From Notospermus geniculatus (taxonomy: Eukaryota; Nemertea; Pilidiophora; Heteronemertea; Lineidae), in NCBI GenBank assembly GCA_002633025.1, contig NMRB01000215.1:35625-99624 (forward strand): a stretch of 64,000 nt of DNA. The letters are read 5' to 3'. The stretch's first letter is position 1. The number at the start of each line of letters is the position of its first letter. The notes below the pieces were generated by a model. The model was not told where the DNA came from, did no database searches, and was given only the letters and a program-made list of their open reading frames with translations. Of the stretch, positions 63,010 to 64,000 are shown in pieces. Made by a program: the position numbers and the translations under genes.

Positions 63010-64000
63010 CTGCATACAGACATTTGACTCTTGATGACACATCTGACGTTCAGTCCGCAAATAGGTTCGCTGATTATTTTGATGAAAAGATACGGAAAAT
63101 TCGTAATGAGTTGGACAGATATGTTCCAGTCACATGTCTGGAGCGTTGTGAAACCCCGGGCTCACTCATTTCTGATTTTGAACCTGTTACAGTTGGTGAA
63201 CTTAATACTATAATTAGGAACACCCCTGTTAAGACATCAATCCTGGACCCAATCCCTGCAGCATTACTTAAGGACACCTTGCCCGGGATCCTGCCCCAAA
63301 TGGTGGATCTGATTAATGAATCCCTTAAAACTGGGGTATTTCCGGATGAGATGAAACTTGCTATTGTCACTCCCATTCTGAAGAAACAGGGTGCTGATAT
63401 CTCCGACCTGAAAAACTTCCGCCCTGTCTCAAACTTGTCATATTTCTCTAAATTGTTGGAGAGAGTTGTGGCTGCTCGTCTCCATAGCCATCTCGCCAGG
63501 CACAACCTCTATGCCCCTAATCAGTCCGCATATCGCCCTGGTCACAGCGTTGAAACAGCTCTGACCTCAGTGGCTGATGGTGTTCTTCGTAGCTTTGATG
63601 GAGGAGATGGTGTGGTCATGGTTCTTTTAGATCTATCGGCAGCGTTCGATACCATAGACCACACCATCCTTTTAACAAGGTTGAGAAATGTTTTTGGCAT
63701 TAGTGGCACTGTTCTTGCCTGGTTCCAGTCATACCTGGCCAACCGCACCTTTAAGGTCAAAGTTAGGAACAGTTTGTCGGATGTGCGTGACTTGAAATTT
63801 GGGGTTCCACAGGGAAGTGTCCTTGGACCGCTTTTGTTCTCCTGTTACACCCAACCATTGGCTAGTATCATGCAGGACCACGACGTGACCTCCCACTTTT
63901 ATGCTGATGACACGCAAATCTGCCGGGCATTCAATTTGACTTCGACGTCATCCTTTTCATCTGCCATCAGCACGGTAGAATCTTGTCTCAGTGAGGTCCG
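63010..64000 (+). mobile_element. LINE reverse transcriptase (L2/CR1-like), runs off window
   Basis: One frame is open from about 63010 to the window end. It carries the catalytic palm: ILDPIPAALLKDTLPGI, LKNFRPVSNLSYFSKLLERV, NQSAYRPGHSVETAL, LLDLSAAFDTIDH (motif A with its Asp), GVPQGSVLGPLLFS (motif B) and YADDTQ (motif C, with the paired Asp). No endonuclease domain is seen upstream, so the 5' end is truncated near 63.0 kb. No stops or frameshifts interrupt the visible part. Confidence 0.93.

Overview
The window is animal nuclear DNA, most likely from a marine invertebrate. Genes are split by many GT-AG introns, there are no operons, and inverted-repeat (foldback) elements, tRNA-derived SINEs, LINE reverse-transcriptase remnants and minisatellites are abundant. 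Gene content (HAO1, a MOLO1-like protein, an RRM protein, UTP25, WDPCP, a K2P channel, PTGR2, a GPCR, an EGF-repeat receptor) is broadly bilaterian. Two SINEs with a segment resembling the Deu domain of deuterostome SINEs, and frequent TAGGCCTAC and ACCGGTAC words, weakly favour an ambulacrarian-type deuterostome. A lophotrochozoan is not excluded.

Layout, left to right. 99-865 (+): last two exons of 2-hydroxyacid oxidase (HAO1), ending in a peroxisomal SKL signal. 4448-6881 (-): five-exon MOLO1-like membrane protein with a TPM domain. 8981-11490 (-): single-RRM, lark/RBM4-like RNA-binding protein. 14521-19805 (+): complete 16-exon UTP25, an SSU processome protein. 21857-28174 (+): complete 19-exon WDPCP, a CPLANE ciliogenesis effector. 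30222-34642 (+): six-exon two-pore potassium channel. 36091-36691 (+): small two-exon secreted peptide precursor, the best candidate for something undescribed. 43807-48155 (-): eight-exon prostaglandin reductase 2. 49951-51673 (-): two-exon rhodopsin-class GPCR. 52470-61644 (-): large single-pass receptor with an N-terminal SHFxGG-type ectodomain followed by EGF repeats. 54395-55199 and 63010-64000 (+): fragments of LINE reverse transcriptases. The stretches between hold repeats and no gene I can support.

Exon boundaries below come from reading GT/AG sites with matching phase and from remembered family conservation. The reading frame closes across every junction for UTP25, WDPCP, PTGR2, MOLO1-like, the RRM protein, K2P, the GPCR and the peptide precursor. 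The EGF receptor is solved except for one junction.

Assembly issues: a 49-base N gap at 20952-21000, and a single N at 56611 that joins two contigs whose ends overlap by about 750 bp without being merged. The join falsely duplicates one EGF exon.

The genes do not form a pathway. HAO1 and PTGR2 are oxidoreductases, UTP25 is nucleolar housekeeping, WDPCP is ciliary, and the channel, GPCR, MOLO1-like protein and peptide precursor are the kinds of genes used in excitable or secretory cells.
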